A DNA stretch of 40,137 nt from Bacteroidota bacterium (lineage in GTDB: Bacteria; Bacteroidota; Bacteroidia; Cytophagales; Cyclobacteriaceae): positions 1 through 40,137 of the forward strand of contig JAEYWY010000014.1 of NCBI GenBank assembly GCA_023428695.1. Direction: 5' to 3'. Each line of letters starts with the position of its first letter. Position 1 is the first letter of the stretch. Positions 18,770-26,931 of the stretch are shown here, one piece after another. The notes below the pieces were generated by a model. That model saw only the letters and a list, made by a program, of their open reading frames with translations. It did no database searches and was not told the origin of the DNA. The position numbers were made by a program, and so were the translations under genes.

Positions 18770-18781
18770 GCAATCGTTTGC
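18770..18781. promoter_or_regulatory. Candidate LacI-family operator between susC (locus 1) and GH13 gene
   Basis: GCAATCGTTTGC is an imperfect palindrome with a central CG, typical for LacI-family proteins. It differs by one base from the perfect site at 33016-33027 in front of the lacI-type gene. It lies mid-way in the 241-bp divergent region 18624-18864. On the minus strand its TTGC half could serve as the -33 of a weak promoter with -7 AATTTTTG (18752-18745), so binding would block susC transcription. I saw no convincing -7 element for the plus-strand gene. Confidence 0.55.
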
Positions 18782-18864
18782 AGTAATTATTTCCCCATTT
18801 ACATAGCTACCCGGTTAAAATTTTTTCAAAAACACAGCTAATTTCATCCACCAACTTCTATATC

Positions 18865-20718
18865 ATGCGCGCCCTTTTGTTCCGCCCCTTTCTAATTGTT
18901 TTCATTGTTTTCACCGCTCCTTCCACCTATTGCCAGCAACCCGAGGTCTTCCCACCACATTGGTGGACCGGCATGAAGCACCGGGAAATTCAGCTCCTCA
19001 TCAAAGGAAATGACGTTGCTTTCAATACAAGTACCGTCTCGCTCTCCTACCCCGGCATCAGCCTGCGTAAAGTAACTCCGCTCGAAAACGGCAAATACAT
19101 CGCCCTCGATCTTGCCATCGACGAAAACGCTGCACCGGGTACTGCGACAATCGAGTTCAGAAAAGGCCGCAAGACAATGCGTGTACCCTGGCCGTTAAAG
19201 GCGCGCGAATCCGAACGTAAAAAAGGCCAGGGTGTTACCGCTGAAGATTTCATTTACCTGATCATGCCGGACCGTTTCAGCAACGGCGACCCTTCTAATG
19301 ATAAAATCAAAGGGATGCGCGATCAATCCCTTAACCGTGATTCAATCTTCCACCGACATGGCGGCGACATCCAGGGAATAATCAATAAGCTTGACTACCT
19401 CCAAAACCTCGGTGTAACGGCATTATGGCTGATGCCTGTCCTGCAAAATGATATGCCGGACCGGTCGGAACACGGATACGCTATCACGAACCATTATAAA
19501 GTCGAACCCAGACTGGGTAGTGCCGAACTCTATCGAAAACTGAGTGACGAACTGCATCGTCGCGGAATGAAACTTATTCAGGACGCTATCTATAACCATG
19601 TCGGACTTTATCACATCATGGTTCAGGACAAACCAACATCAGATTGGCTGCATGAATGGCCATCGTACACCGGAACGACTTACAAGGATCAGCCATTGAT
19701 GGACAGCTATGCTACCGCCGCCGACCGAACGAGAATGAGTGATGGCTGGTTTACACCGATGATGCCCGACCTCAATCACAGTAACCCCTACGTTGCGAAT
19801 TATTTGATTCAACATGCCATTTGGTGCGTCGAAGAGTTTGGCGTCGACGGCTGGCGCATTGACACGTACATATATAATGATCTTGAATTCATGAACCGAT
19901 GCAATCAGGCCCTCATCGACGAATACCCTGACATCACAATGTTTGGCGAAGCATGGGTGCACGGTGTCGTTAATCAGGCATACTTCGGCAGACATAAAAT
20001 GGATACTGAGTTCAAGAGCAACCTCCAGGGGCTTGCCGACTTTCAATTGAATATGTACGGCATTGAGCAAGCCGTTAACGAACCATTTGGCTGGACAAAT
20101 GGCGTAAACCGTCTCTATCAAACACTCGCAAATGATTTTATCTATGAGGACCCCATGACAAACGTGATCTTCCTCGACAACCACGATAAAAGTCGTTTCT
20201 TTTCCGTGGTTGGTGAAGATGTTCGTAAACAAAAGATGGGACTGGCCTGGCTGCTCACATGCCGTGGTATTCCGCAACTCTATTATGGTACGGAAATACT
20301 AATGAAAAACTTCTCAAATCCCGACGGACTGGTCCGTCTCGATTTCCCCGGAGGATGGCCTGGCGACAAAGTCAACAAGTTTGTGTCCGAAGGAAGGACT
20401 GCTCAGGAACAGGATGTTTTCGAATGGACACGCAAGCTTGCCAACTTCAGAAAGTCATCGAGTGCGATCAAGACCGGAAAATACACGCATTACGTTCCTG
20501 AGAACGGCGTGTATGTCTACTTCAGGCACGACAACAATCAGACTGTGATGTGCATTATGAACAGCAGCGACAAGGATGAATCAATTTCACCGGAACGATT
20601 TGCCGAATATTTGAAGAACTTCAGACAAGGTGTTGAAGTAACAACCGGAAACGTTGTCGGCTTGAAATCTTCGATCGCGATACCGGCGAAGTATGTAATG
20701 GTTCTTGATTTGAAGTAA
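18865..20718 (+). CDS. Secreted GH13 neopullulanase/cyclomaltodextrinase, SusA-like (stand-alone copy)
   Basis: A 617-residue enzyme with a signal peptide (1-23, ending near TYCQQ), likely periplasmic. An N-terminal cyclomaltodextrinase-type beta-sandwich (about 26-115) is followed by a GH13 barrel with all four conserved regions: DAIYNHVG (240-247), GWRIDTYIY with nucleophile Asp333, GEAW with acid Glu362, and FLDNHDKSRF with Asp441. A short C-terminal beta domain ends in the AKYVMVLDLK region. The catalytic numbering is the same as in the paralogue at 22155-24026, so the two are colinear. The expected job is to cut maltodextrins after import by SusC/SusD. It is divergently transcribed from susC of locus 1, shares a candidate LacI operator with it, and ends 5 bp from the converging histidine kinase gene. 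Confidence 0.92.
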   Translation: MRALLFRPFLIVFIVFTAPSTYCQQPEVFPPHWWTGMKHREIQLLIKGNDVAFNTSTVSLSYPGISLRKVTPLENGKYIALDLAIDENAAPGTATIEFRKGRKTMRVPWPLKARESERKKGQGVTAEDFIYLIMPDRFSNGDPSNDKIKGMRDQSLNRDSIFHRHGGDIQGIINKLDYLQNLGVTALWLMPVLQNDMPDRSEHGYAITNHYKVEPRLGSAELYRKLSDELHRRGMKLIQDAIYNHVGLYHIMVQDKPTSDWLHEWPSYTGTTYKDQPLMDSYATAADRTRMSDGWFTPMMPDLNHSNPYVANYLIQHAIWCVEEFGVDGWRIDTYIYNDLEFMNRCNQALIDEYPDITMFGEAWVHGVVNQAYFGRHKMDTEFKSNLQGLADFQLNMYGIEQAVNEPFGWTNGVNRLYQTLANDFIYEDPMTNVIFLDNHDKSRFFSVVGEDVRKQKMGLAWLLTCRGIPQLYYGTEILMKNFSNPDGLVRLDFPGGWPGDKVNKFVSEGRTAQEQDVFEWTRKLANFRKSSSAIKTGKYTHYVPENGVYVYFRHDNNQTVMCIMNSSDKDESISPERFAEYLKNFRQGVEVTTGNVVGLKSSIAIPAKYVMVLDLK

Positions 20719-20723
20719 TTGAA

Positions 20724-21992
20724 TCAGTTTTTGGCGGCGGGGAGTGCTACAAAAAAACTTGCGCCCGCTCCTGCTTCACTTTCGCACCAGATGCGACCGT
20801 TCATCGCCTCGACGAACTTCTTGACGATTGATAATCCGAGTCCGGTCGATGTTTCGTTACCTGTCGGTTTGGCGCTGAGCTTCTGATATTTTCCAAACAG
20901 TTTTTTCTTATCACTCTCGGTGAGCCCGGGGCCTTCGTCTTTAACCTCACAGACCAACTTGTCGTCACGTCTTGTCAAGTTCACATATACATTTTTTTCG
21001 CGAGGCGAAAACTTGATTGCATTCGACAATAAATTTTCGAAAACCTGTTCGGAATAACTTTTGTCGGCATGCGCAATCATCCCTTCGGCAACAGCACAAT
21101 GCAAAGTGATGTCCTTCTGAGATGCCGGAATTCTGTGACGTTCGACCAATTGCGAAAGCAGCGATGACAGGTCAACGTTGTCAATAGAAAGGTTTAATTT
21201 TTTGGATTCGATTGCTTCAACATCCAGGATCTTCGCGATCATATCCGAAAGGCGACCGGAACTTTTCTCCATCATGTCAATGTAGCTCAGCGCCTCCGGC
21301 GACAAGTCTGTCGATGTGATGCGCATAAGGTTCAGCAGTCCCTTGATCTGATTGAGCGGGCTTTTCAAATCGTGCGCTACGATTCCGATCAGGTTATTCT
21401 TTTCGTTGTTCAGTGTAAGCAGCTCTTCATTTTTTCGAAGGATTTCGTCCTTTTGCGTCTTCACCTCACGATGCATTTTTGTGATTGTTTCGTTTGCCTC
21501 GTGCAGGTAATCAGACTGATCAAGAAGTGACTCCTTCTGTATCTCGAGCTCCTCATTCTTTCGGAGCAATTCTTCACGAACTTCGGAAATCATCTGTTGC
21601 TGTTCCATGAGTTCGCGGTTCTTGAGACTGATCTCCTCGTACGCCTCTTCCAGCTTCGTCGTGATGAGCAACAGGTCCTTCTTCTTATATTCGAGGAGCA
21701 GATTGTCTGAACTGAGTGTCTCTTTCGATTTGTTGAGTTTTCCAATTCGAACCTCCAGACGCTGCGTTCGCTTCCGGAGTTCCTGTTGAAATTCCGGGAA
21801 AAGTGAATCCGCGATCTGCCGAATCTTTGCCAGATTTTTGAGAACCTTTTGGCCTTCTTTTTTCAAATAACGAGACAACTTTACATCGCCCTCGGCCAAA
21901 GCCGTTGCCTCAGCCTCGTCGAATACCTTTTCCAACAGGCTTTGGTGTTTCCCGACTTCCTTCTGGATGCTCCGAACGTTCTTTATCGACAT
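20724..21992 (-). CDS. Cytoplasmic sensor histidine kinase, orphan
   Basis: 422 residues without signal peptide or membrane segment. A long charged coiled coil fills about 70-205, with repeated RKNEEL-type heptads. The HisKA domain holds His207 in IVAHDLKSPLNQ, and the ATPase domain has the N box ENLLSNAIKFSP (319-330), G1 DEGPGLT (352-358) and G2 TGLGLSIVKKF (383-393). All residues needed for kinase activity appear present. There is no sensory domain of known type; the first 70 residues resemble a small helical bundle. No response regulator lies next to it. It converges with the GH13 gene at 18865 (5-bp gap), and the position between two amylases may be chance. A near-palindrome centred on AACGTT lies just upstream at 22002-22017. 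Confidence 0.9.
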   Translation of the reverse strand: MSIKNVRSIQKEVGKHQSLLEKVFDEAEATALAEGDVKLSRYLKKEGQKVLKNLAKIRQIADSLFPEFQQELRKRTQRLEVRIGKLNKSKETLSSDNLLLEYKKKDLLLITTKLEEAYEEISLKNRELMEQQQMISEVREELLRKNEELEIQKESLLDQSDYLHEANETITKMHREVKTQKDEILRKNEELLTLNNEKNNLIGIVAHDLKSPLNQIKGLLNLMRITSTDLSPEALSYIDMMEKSSGRLSDMIAKILDVEAIESKKLNLSIDNVDLSSLLSQLVERHRIPASQKDITLHCAVAEGMIAHADKSYSEQVFENLLSNAIKFSPREKNVYVNLTRRDDKLVCEVKDEGPGLTESDKKKLFGKYQKLSAKPTGNETSTGLGLSIVKKFVEAMNGRIWCESEAGAGASFFVALPAAKN

Positions 21993-22066
21993 GCGACTGA
22001 ACTGATAACGTTGTCAGACAAAACAACAAGTTTATTGTTATTTATGAAATTCCCAAGATATAAAGA

Positions 22067-22092
22067 AGGTCTCCCGGAATCACGGGAGACCT
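22067..22092 (-). terminator. Terminator of the starch-utilisation operon
   Basis: A perfect 10-bp stem (AGGTCTCCCG, 22067-22076, with CGGGAGACCT, 22083-22092) closes a 6-nt loop. On the minus strand it is followed by a T-rich TTCTTTATAT. It lies about 60 bp after the stop of the last GH13 gene and separates it from the histidine kinase. Confidence 0.85.
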
Positions 22093-22154
22093 CAGAGCTC
22101 AGATTAGGTAATATAAATTTAGGTTAATGAATTTTTCAATCGATGCTGAGCAAC

Positions 22155-24026
22155 TTACTCCGCTCCGCGACCATTATTCCACTCGAGCAACAGGACTCCG
22201 TACGGAGGCAAATCAAGCTGATCAGCGTTCTCAACAACCCGATTATTCAGCACATCCCTCACAGCCCCTGTGCCATTCATGTTGTCCGCAAATCTGCCGG
22301 TATCAAGCTTAACATCTTTATTGTTTCCATTAAGGATAACCATGACAGTTTTCTCGTCGTTTCGACGGAAATACACATAGACGTTGCCGTGTGGAATGTA
22401 GTGCGTAAGTCTTCCGCTGTGAATCACGGTTTGATTCTTCCGCCAGTGCAGCAGGGTTCGCAGGAAAGCATGCGCTTCTTCCTGGGCGTCGGTGCGGCCT
22501 TTCCGGTCAAACGCATTCACCGGATCCTCAGCCCAGCCACCCGGAAAATCAAGTCTTACATCCGGATGATGTGCGCCGTCGCCATCCATCAGTATCTCGC
22601 TGCCGTAATAAAGCTGCGGTACCCCACGCGTTGTAAGCAGGAACAACATCCCCTGTTTGTACTTGCGAATGTCCTTCTGGCAAAGGAAAAAGAATCTGCT
22701 GACATCGTGGTTGTCAAGGAAAACGACGTTGTTGTTAGGATTCGGATAATTAAAGTCCTTGCAAAGCAGCGTATACAATTCCATCAGGCCCGAGTCCCAT
22801 CCCGGCTTGCTATTCAACGCCCGCGGTACTGCGAAAAACATCGGGAAGTCCGTCACGGAAGGCAGGTGTGATTCATAGCCGTCAGCGTTGCCCGCACCCT
22901 TCTGCCAATACGCCGTAGTTGCAACATCGTCGATCCACACTTCACCGACGATATTGAACGACGGATACGCATCCATTACCTGGCGCGCCCATTCTGCCAT
23001 GAAATGTTTGTCGGGATACGGGTATGTATCCATTCGTATCCCGTCAATCCGGGCATATTCAATCCACCAGATCGTATTTTGAATAAGGTACTTTGCGAAA
23101 AGCGGGTTTGATTGGTTTACGTCGGGCATCGTTGTGTCGAACCATCCGTCATTCATGAGTTTCGCGTCAGCAGATGCGTGGTAAGGATCGGAAACAACAG
23201 TAGACCTGTAGTTGGATCGCGTGAACTCCGGAAACTGGTGTAACCAGTCTTTTTGCGGCAGGTCTTTCACGAGCCAATGCTCGTTACCGATGTGATTCAT
23301 CACCATATCCTGGATCACCTTCATGCCGCGCTTGTGACAATCGTCGATCAGGGCAAGGTATTCTGCATTGCCGCCAAAACGTTTGTCGACGGCGTAAAGA
23401 TCGGTAATTGCGTAGCCGTGATAACTCGACGACCGTTGATTGTTCTCAAGTACAGGATTCAGCCAAAGTGCAGTAACCCCGAGATCCGTTATGTAATCAA
23501 GCTGTTTCCGGATGCCCTGAATATCGCCACCGTGGCGACCAAATGGTTTCGCGCGGTGGGCACCTTCATACATTCCCGGAACCGAATCATTTTTCGGTTC
23601 TCCGTTTGCGAATCTGTCGGGCATGATGAGATACATTACATCGGAAGAATTGAATCCCTGTATACCGGCACCATCATTCACCCTGGCCTTGAGTTCGTAT
23701 GTCAACTGCGTTGCCTTTTTTCCATGCCTGATTGTAAACGGAATGACACCCGGCTTTGCTTCCGGAGAAACTGTAAGGTTTACAAAAAGGTAATGCGGAT
23801 TCTCAACTTTTGTGACTTCACCGAGCGTAACGCCGGGGTACTTCATCTCCACGGTGCACGATGAAAGGTCCGTACCCTTTGAGTACAGAAGTATCTGAAG
23901 CGAATTATCCTTCATTTCAGTCCACCAGAACGGTGGCTCTACACGGTCAAAAACGATTTTACCGCGCTGCGCATTCCCTTCAAACGCAAAGACAAGGAGT
24001 GCAACGATGCTTAACGTCCTTATCAT
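22155..24026 (-). CDS. Secreted GH13 neopullulanase/cyclomaltodextrinase, SusA-like (operon copy)
   Basis: A 623-residue enzyme with a signal peptide (1-19, ending GNAQ). Domain order is an N-terminal cyclomaltodextrinase-type sandwich (about 22-115), the GH13 barrel, and a short C-terminal domain. The conserved regions are DMVMNHIG (240-247), GIRMDTYPY with nucleophile Asp333, GEVW with acid Glu362, and FLDNHDVSRFF with Asp441. It is likely periplasmic and breaks imported maltodextrins to glucose and maltose, as SusA does in Bacteroides. It begins right after the stop of the large amylase (TAG, three bases, ATG), so the two are co-translated or tightly coupled, and it is the last gene before the terminator. 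It is a paralogue of the plus-strand enzyme at 18865-20718. Confidence 0.93.
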   Translation of the reverse strand: MIRTLSIVALLVFAFEGNAQRGKIVFDRVEPPFWWTEMKDNSLQILLYSKGTDLSSCTVEMKYPGVTLGEVTKVENPHYLFVNLTVSPEAKPGVIPFTIRHGKKATQLTYELKARVNDGAGIQGFNSSDVMYLIMPDRFANGEPKNDSVPGMYEGAHRAKPFGRHGGDIQGIRKQLDYITDLGVTALWLNPVLENNQRSSSYHGYAITDLYAVDKRFGGNAEYLALIDDCHKRGMKVIQDMVMNHIGNEHWLVKDLPQKDWLHQFPEFTRSNYRSTVVSDPYHASADAKLMNDGWFDTTMPDVNQSNPLFAKYLIQNTIWWIEYARIDGIRMDTYPYPDKHFMAEWARQVMDAYPSFNIVGEVWIDDVATTAYWQKGAGNADGYESHLPSVTDFPMFFAVPRALNSKPGWDSGLMELYTLLCKDFNYPNPNNNVVFLDNHDVSRFFFLCQKDIRKYKQGMLFLLTTRGVPQLYYGSEILMDGDGAHHPDVRLDFPGGWAEDPVNAFDRKGRTDAQEEAHAFLRTLLHWRKNQTVIHSGRLTHYIPHGNVYVYFRRNDEKTVMVILNGNNKDVKLDTGRFADNMNGTGAVRDVLNNRVVENADQLDLPPYGVLLLEWNNGRGAE

Positions 24027-24029
24027 GAT

Positions 24030-26861
24030 CTAGCGTGTTTTCACGACCTTGATTGTTGCTCGCGCTCCGTCACTGTTCTCGCACGTAAGCAGATAAATCG
24101 CAGGCGCCAGCGTACTGATGTCGTATTCGTCATCGGCAATCTGTGACATCGGTACCGGAACGCCGCGCAGGTCAGTCAGCCTCACCGTTGTTCGCGGCGG
24201 CTTCTGGACAAAAAGACTTCCGGTCGTAGGATTGGGATATGCACGAACCTTTGTTGCCAGCCGTTCATCGCGCTCGGCAGAGGTAATGGGACCCGCTCCG
24301 ATCGGAACGTCCGTGTACAGTTTGTATTCGCCAGCCTTTAGCTGAACCTGGAACGGCGTTGCCGTAACGTCCACCGGAGCGCCTCCGTTGTAGTAATCAT
24401 ACCAAACACCCGTGTGAGGGAAGCTCACCGCGACAACCTGTCCCTGCATTTCCATGTTTGCGACAGCCTGTACATTCATTTCGGCCGTCGATGATGGCGA
24501 TGTAGTGTAAGGGGAGTTTTTTACCGTGACCTGTTTGAGCAGAGACGTGCCCGCAGTGATGGTAGCATCACCGTTGGTGAAAACGCTGTACGTGGTGTGT
24601 AACCTGATCAGGTCTGCCGTGAACAGGTACAGGCTCGCCCGCGCAGGGTCATTGCGATACTCCCAATTAACCGGGTTCGGACTAACTCTGCAATTGTCGT
24701 TTACCGTACCATCTGTACAGGTGTTAATACTGTAGTCATAAGCAAGCTCGCCAAACTGCCATAGCATCTTTGGTCCGGGTACCGTATAAAACAGAACCGA
24801 CGCCGCTTTGATACGATCAATCGATGTGTTTTTATTCTTGACCGAATAGGTGCCCTGGCCGTTGCCGTACTGGATGTTTCTATACATCAGCCTCTCTTCG
24901 TCGTGACTTTCCATGTAAGACACGAGGTGTGGGTAATTCCATCCGCGACCTTTGAAACTTGTCCCGCTGATATCGGAATTCTCGCTATAGCCCATAGTCA
25001 CCTGGTTGTAGGCGTGATTCATGTTACCCCACAGCATCATGCCTTTGCCCTCATCGGCACGGTATTCCGCGAGCTCTTTCTCCTCGGAGTTGACCGCGAG
25101 ATGTTCAAGGATAATGATTGCCTTCGGCGAATGTTCCCAAATACGATCAGCCATCCTTTTCAGGATCGCGATACGGCTTGCATCGTAGTTACTCCACGCA
25201 CCAACATTTGTCGGATTATTGGTTTGTGTAAACCCTTTCGAAAGATCAAAACGAAATCCGTCGATGCGATACTCATTCAACCAGTAATGGTTAACGGTAT
25301 CGAGGTACGCCTGCGTGTACGTGCTCTCGTGATTCATGTCGAAGAATACGTTGAAGGGGTGCCTTGCATCGGGATTGAACCACTTGTTGGCAGGTTTCGG
25401 TTTACCAGCTCCAAAGTCGAAGTCCATCATCACATACGGATTCGGCATGTCCTGGTGGTTCATCGCGATGTCGAGAATGACTGCGATGCCTTCACCGTGG
25501 CATTTATCGATGAATGCCTTGAATTCGTCCCTGGGACCATAGTATTTATCAGGAGCGAACATGAACGCAGGGTTGTAGCCCCAGCTTTCATTTCCATTGA
25601 ATTCCATAATCGGCATGAGTTCGATGGCATTGACGCCGAGTCGTTTCAGATAGCTGAGTGTATCAGCGAGATTCTTATACGTTCTGCCGTTGCTTCCGAA
25701 AAAATCACGGATGAGAACTTCGTAAATCACGAGGTTTTCCTTGTCAGCTATGTTGGCTTTTGGAAACTCCCATTGGTATGCCTCCTGACCTGTCTGCAAC
25801 ACGGCAACCCGATTGAAGTACCAGCTTGAAGACAACGCCTGTTGGGGAAAAGCTTTGAGATTGGGATACACCGTTGCGGGAATGTACTGGTCGTCCGGAT
25901 CGAGAATCTTGTCGGCATATGGATCCGCGACATAAACACCGCCGTCAAGCAGATATTGAAAGCCATATTCGGTGCCGGGTGTAAGTCCATTGATTGTGAT
26001 CCAGAAGAACTCGCCGTCTTTTTTCATTTGATATTCCGGGCTTATCTCCCAATCGGTGAAATCGCCACGGACATAAACCGTTTTCTTGTCTGGTGCCCAT
26101 AGGCATAACGTTGCGACGGTTTCATCAGCGTCATAGTTGATCCCGGCAATTATACCGGTCGGTCTTTCCGCTTCCGGACTTGTCGCCGGATAATATTCAA
26201 ACGAAGTTTCACGCGTAATTCCGCCCGAGGTAGCAGTGATGCGTACCTCCCCTGTCGCGATCGGTCCGGCTACCGTGTGATCATATGTGTAGTTACGGAT
26301 GCCGTCCTGTTCGTCAATGAGTACATCGTTGACATAAAGTTTGAAATCTGCATCAACGGGGGTCTCCGCTTCAATCACTACCTCCTCACCAACATCGGTG
26401 AACACCGGAGTCTGTGCCGGTGAAATAAGCTTCACCTGGAACGATCCGTCCCAGAAATCGGCAAGGTAATCACTGGTCTGACCGTTCGGCCAGTCGTTGG
26501 CCTTGAGCAACATGCCGATCTTCGTTTCGGTCGCGATGCTTGTCGTGAAAAAGTCAGCGGGCGTAAACGTGATGGTAAAAAGCGTCCTTCCGTCAACGAC
26601 ACTCTTAGTGAACTTTGCAGCATCGGCACCAGCGGTTGCAGGATTGATATTGAATTTCGCATCAATATTCTTTCCCGGGATCCACACCCATATCCAGGCA
26701 TTGGTCAGGGTCGCAAGCGAAGTTCCGGTCACGTCATAAGTGACAGTAATCGGATCGTTGTGTCGGAAGAGCGCCGGCGTAACCGTCGGGTTCAGCGAAA
26801 CAGTCTGCGCGGATACAGCAAACGTTGTGAGAAAAAAGAATAGGATGTAGAGTTTCTTCAT
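24030..26861 (-). CDS. Multidomain GH13 alpha-amylase with type IX secretion tail
   Basis: A 943-residue extracellular amylase. After the signal peptide (1-19) come a beta-rich domain (about 20-135) of a kind seen in Bacteroidota amylases, an Ig-like domain (about 136-225), and a CBM48/E-set domain (about 235-325) with LCLWAPDKKTVYVRGDFTDW. The GH13 barrel follows (about 370-770): DIAMNHQDM, GFRFDLSKGF with nucleophile Asp539, IIILEHL with acid Glu586, and ESHDEERLM with Asp654. The last 73 residues (871-943) are a T9SS type A sorting domain with YPNPTTGSLFVQ and a final KVVKTR. It should act outside or on the cell surface, cutting starch or branched glucan into pieces for SusC/SusD. It is separated from the SusE/F-like gene by 70 bp containing a hairpin. 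Pullulanase-like specificity cannot be excluded. Confidence 0.93.
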   Translation of the reverse strand: MKKLYILFFFLTTFAVSAQTVSLNPTVTPALFRHNDPITVTYDVTGTSLATLTNAWIWVWIPGKNIDAKFNINPATAGADAAKFTKSVVDGRTLFTITFTPADFFTTSIATETKIGMLLKANDWPNGQTSDYLADFWDGSFQVKLISPAQTPVFTDVGEEVVIEAETPVDADFKLYVNDVLIDEQDGIRNYTYDHTVAGPIATGEVRITATSGGITRETSFEYYPATSPEAERPTGIIAGINYDADETVATLCLWAPDKKTVYVRGDFTDWEISPEYQMKKDGEFFWITINGLTPGTEYGFQYLLDGGVYVADPYADKILDPDDQYIPATVYPNLKAFPQQALSSSWYFNRVAVLQTGQEAYQWEFPKANIADKENLVIYEVLIRDFFGSNGRTYKNLADTLSYLKRLGVNAIELMPIMEFNGNESWGYNPAFMFAPDKYYGPRDEFKAFIDKCHGEGIAVILDIAMNHQDMPNPYVMMDFDFGAGKPKPANKWFNPDARHPFNVFFDMNHESTYTQAYLDTVNHYWLNEYRIDGFRFDLSKGFTQTNNPTNVGAWSNYDASRIAILKRMADRIWEHSPKAIIILEHLAVNSEEKELAEYRADEGKGMMLWGNMNHAYNQVTMGYSENSDISGTSFKGRGWNYPHLVSYMESHDEERLMYRNIQYGNGQGTYSVKNKNTSIDRIKAASVLFYTVPGPKMLWQFGELAYDYSINTCTDGTVNDNCRVSPNPVNWEYRNDPARASLYLFTADLIRLHTTYSVFTNGDATITAGTSLLKQVTVKNSPYTTSPSSTAEMNVQAVANMEMQGQVVAVSFPHTGVWYDYYNGGAPVDVTATPFQVQLKAGEYKLYTDVPIGAGPITSAERDERLATKVRAYPNPTTGSLFVQKPPRTTVRLTDLRGVPVPMSQIADDEYDISTLAPAIYLLTCENSDGARATIKVVKTR

Positions 26862-26887
26862 TCAGCAGGGGTTATATGGAAAGGAAA

Positions 26888-26910
26888 CAGGGGCCCTCGT
26901 CGAGCCCCTG
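26888..26910 (-). terminator. Possible attenuating hairpin between SusE/F-like gene and amylase
   Basis: CAGGGGC (26888-26894) pairs with GCCCCTG (26904-26910) around a 9-nt loop. On the minus strand it is followed by TTTCCTTTCC, only moderately T-rich. It could lower expression of the two enzymes relative to SusC, SusD and the binding lipoprotein, or protect the upstream mRNA from 3' decay. Confidence 0.55.
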
Positions 26911-26931
26911 AATCGTGATGTGTGTAATTTG

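Noticed and set aside
18865..20718. The two SusA-like genes as a recent duplication
   Set aside because: Catalytic residues have the same numbering, but the sequences between motifs differ widely, so the split is old.
22143..22871. Plus-strand open frame of 242 codons opposite the GH13 gene
   Set aside because: The opposite strand holds a complete cyclomaltodextrinase-type enzyme; the frame has no protein-like features.
24903..25829. Long plus-strand open frame of about 308 codons opposite the T9SS amylase
   Set aside because: It lies fully inside a gene with all GH13 motifs, and its translation has no signal, domain or natural composition; it is an antisense shadow.
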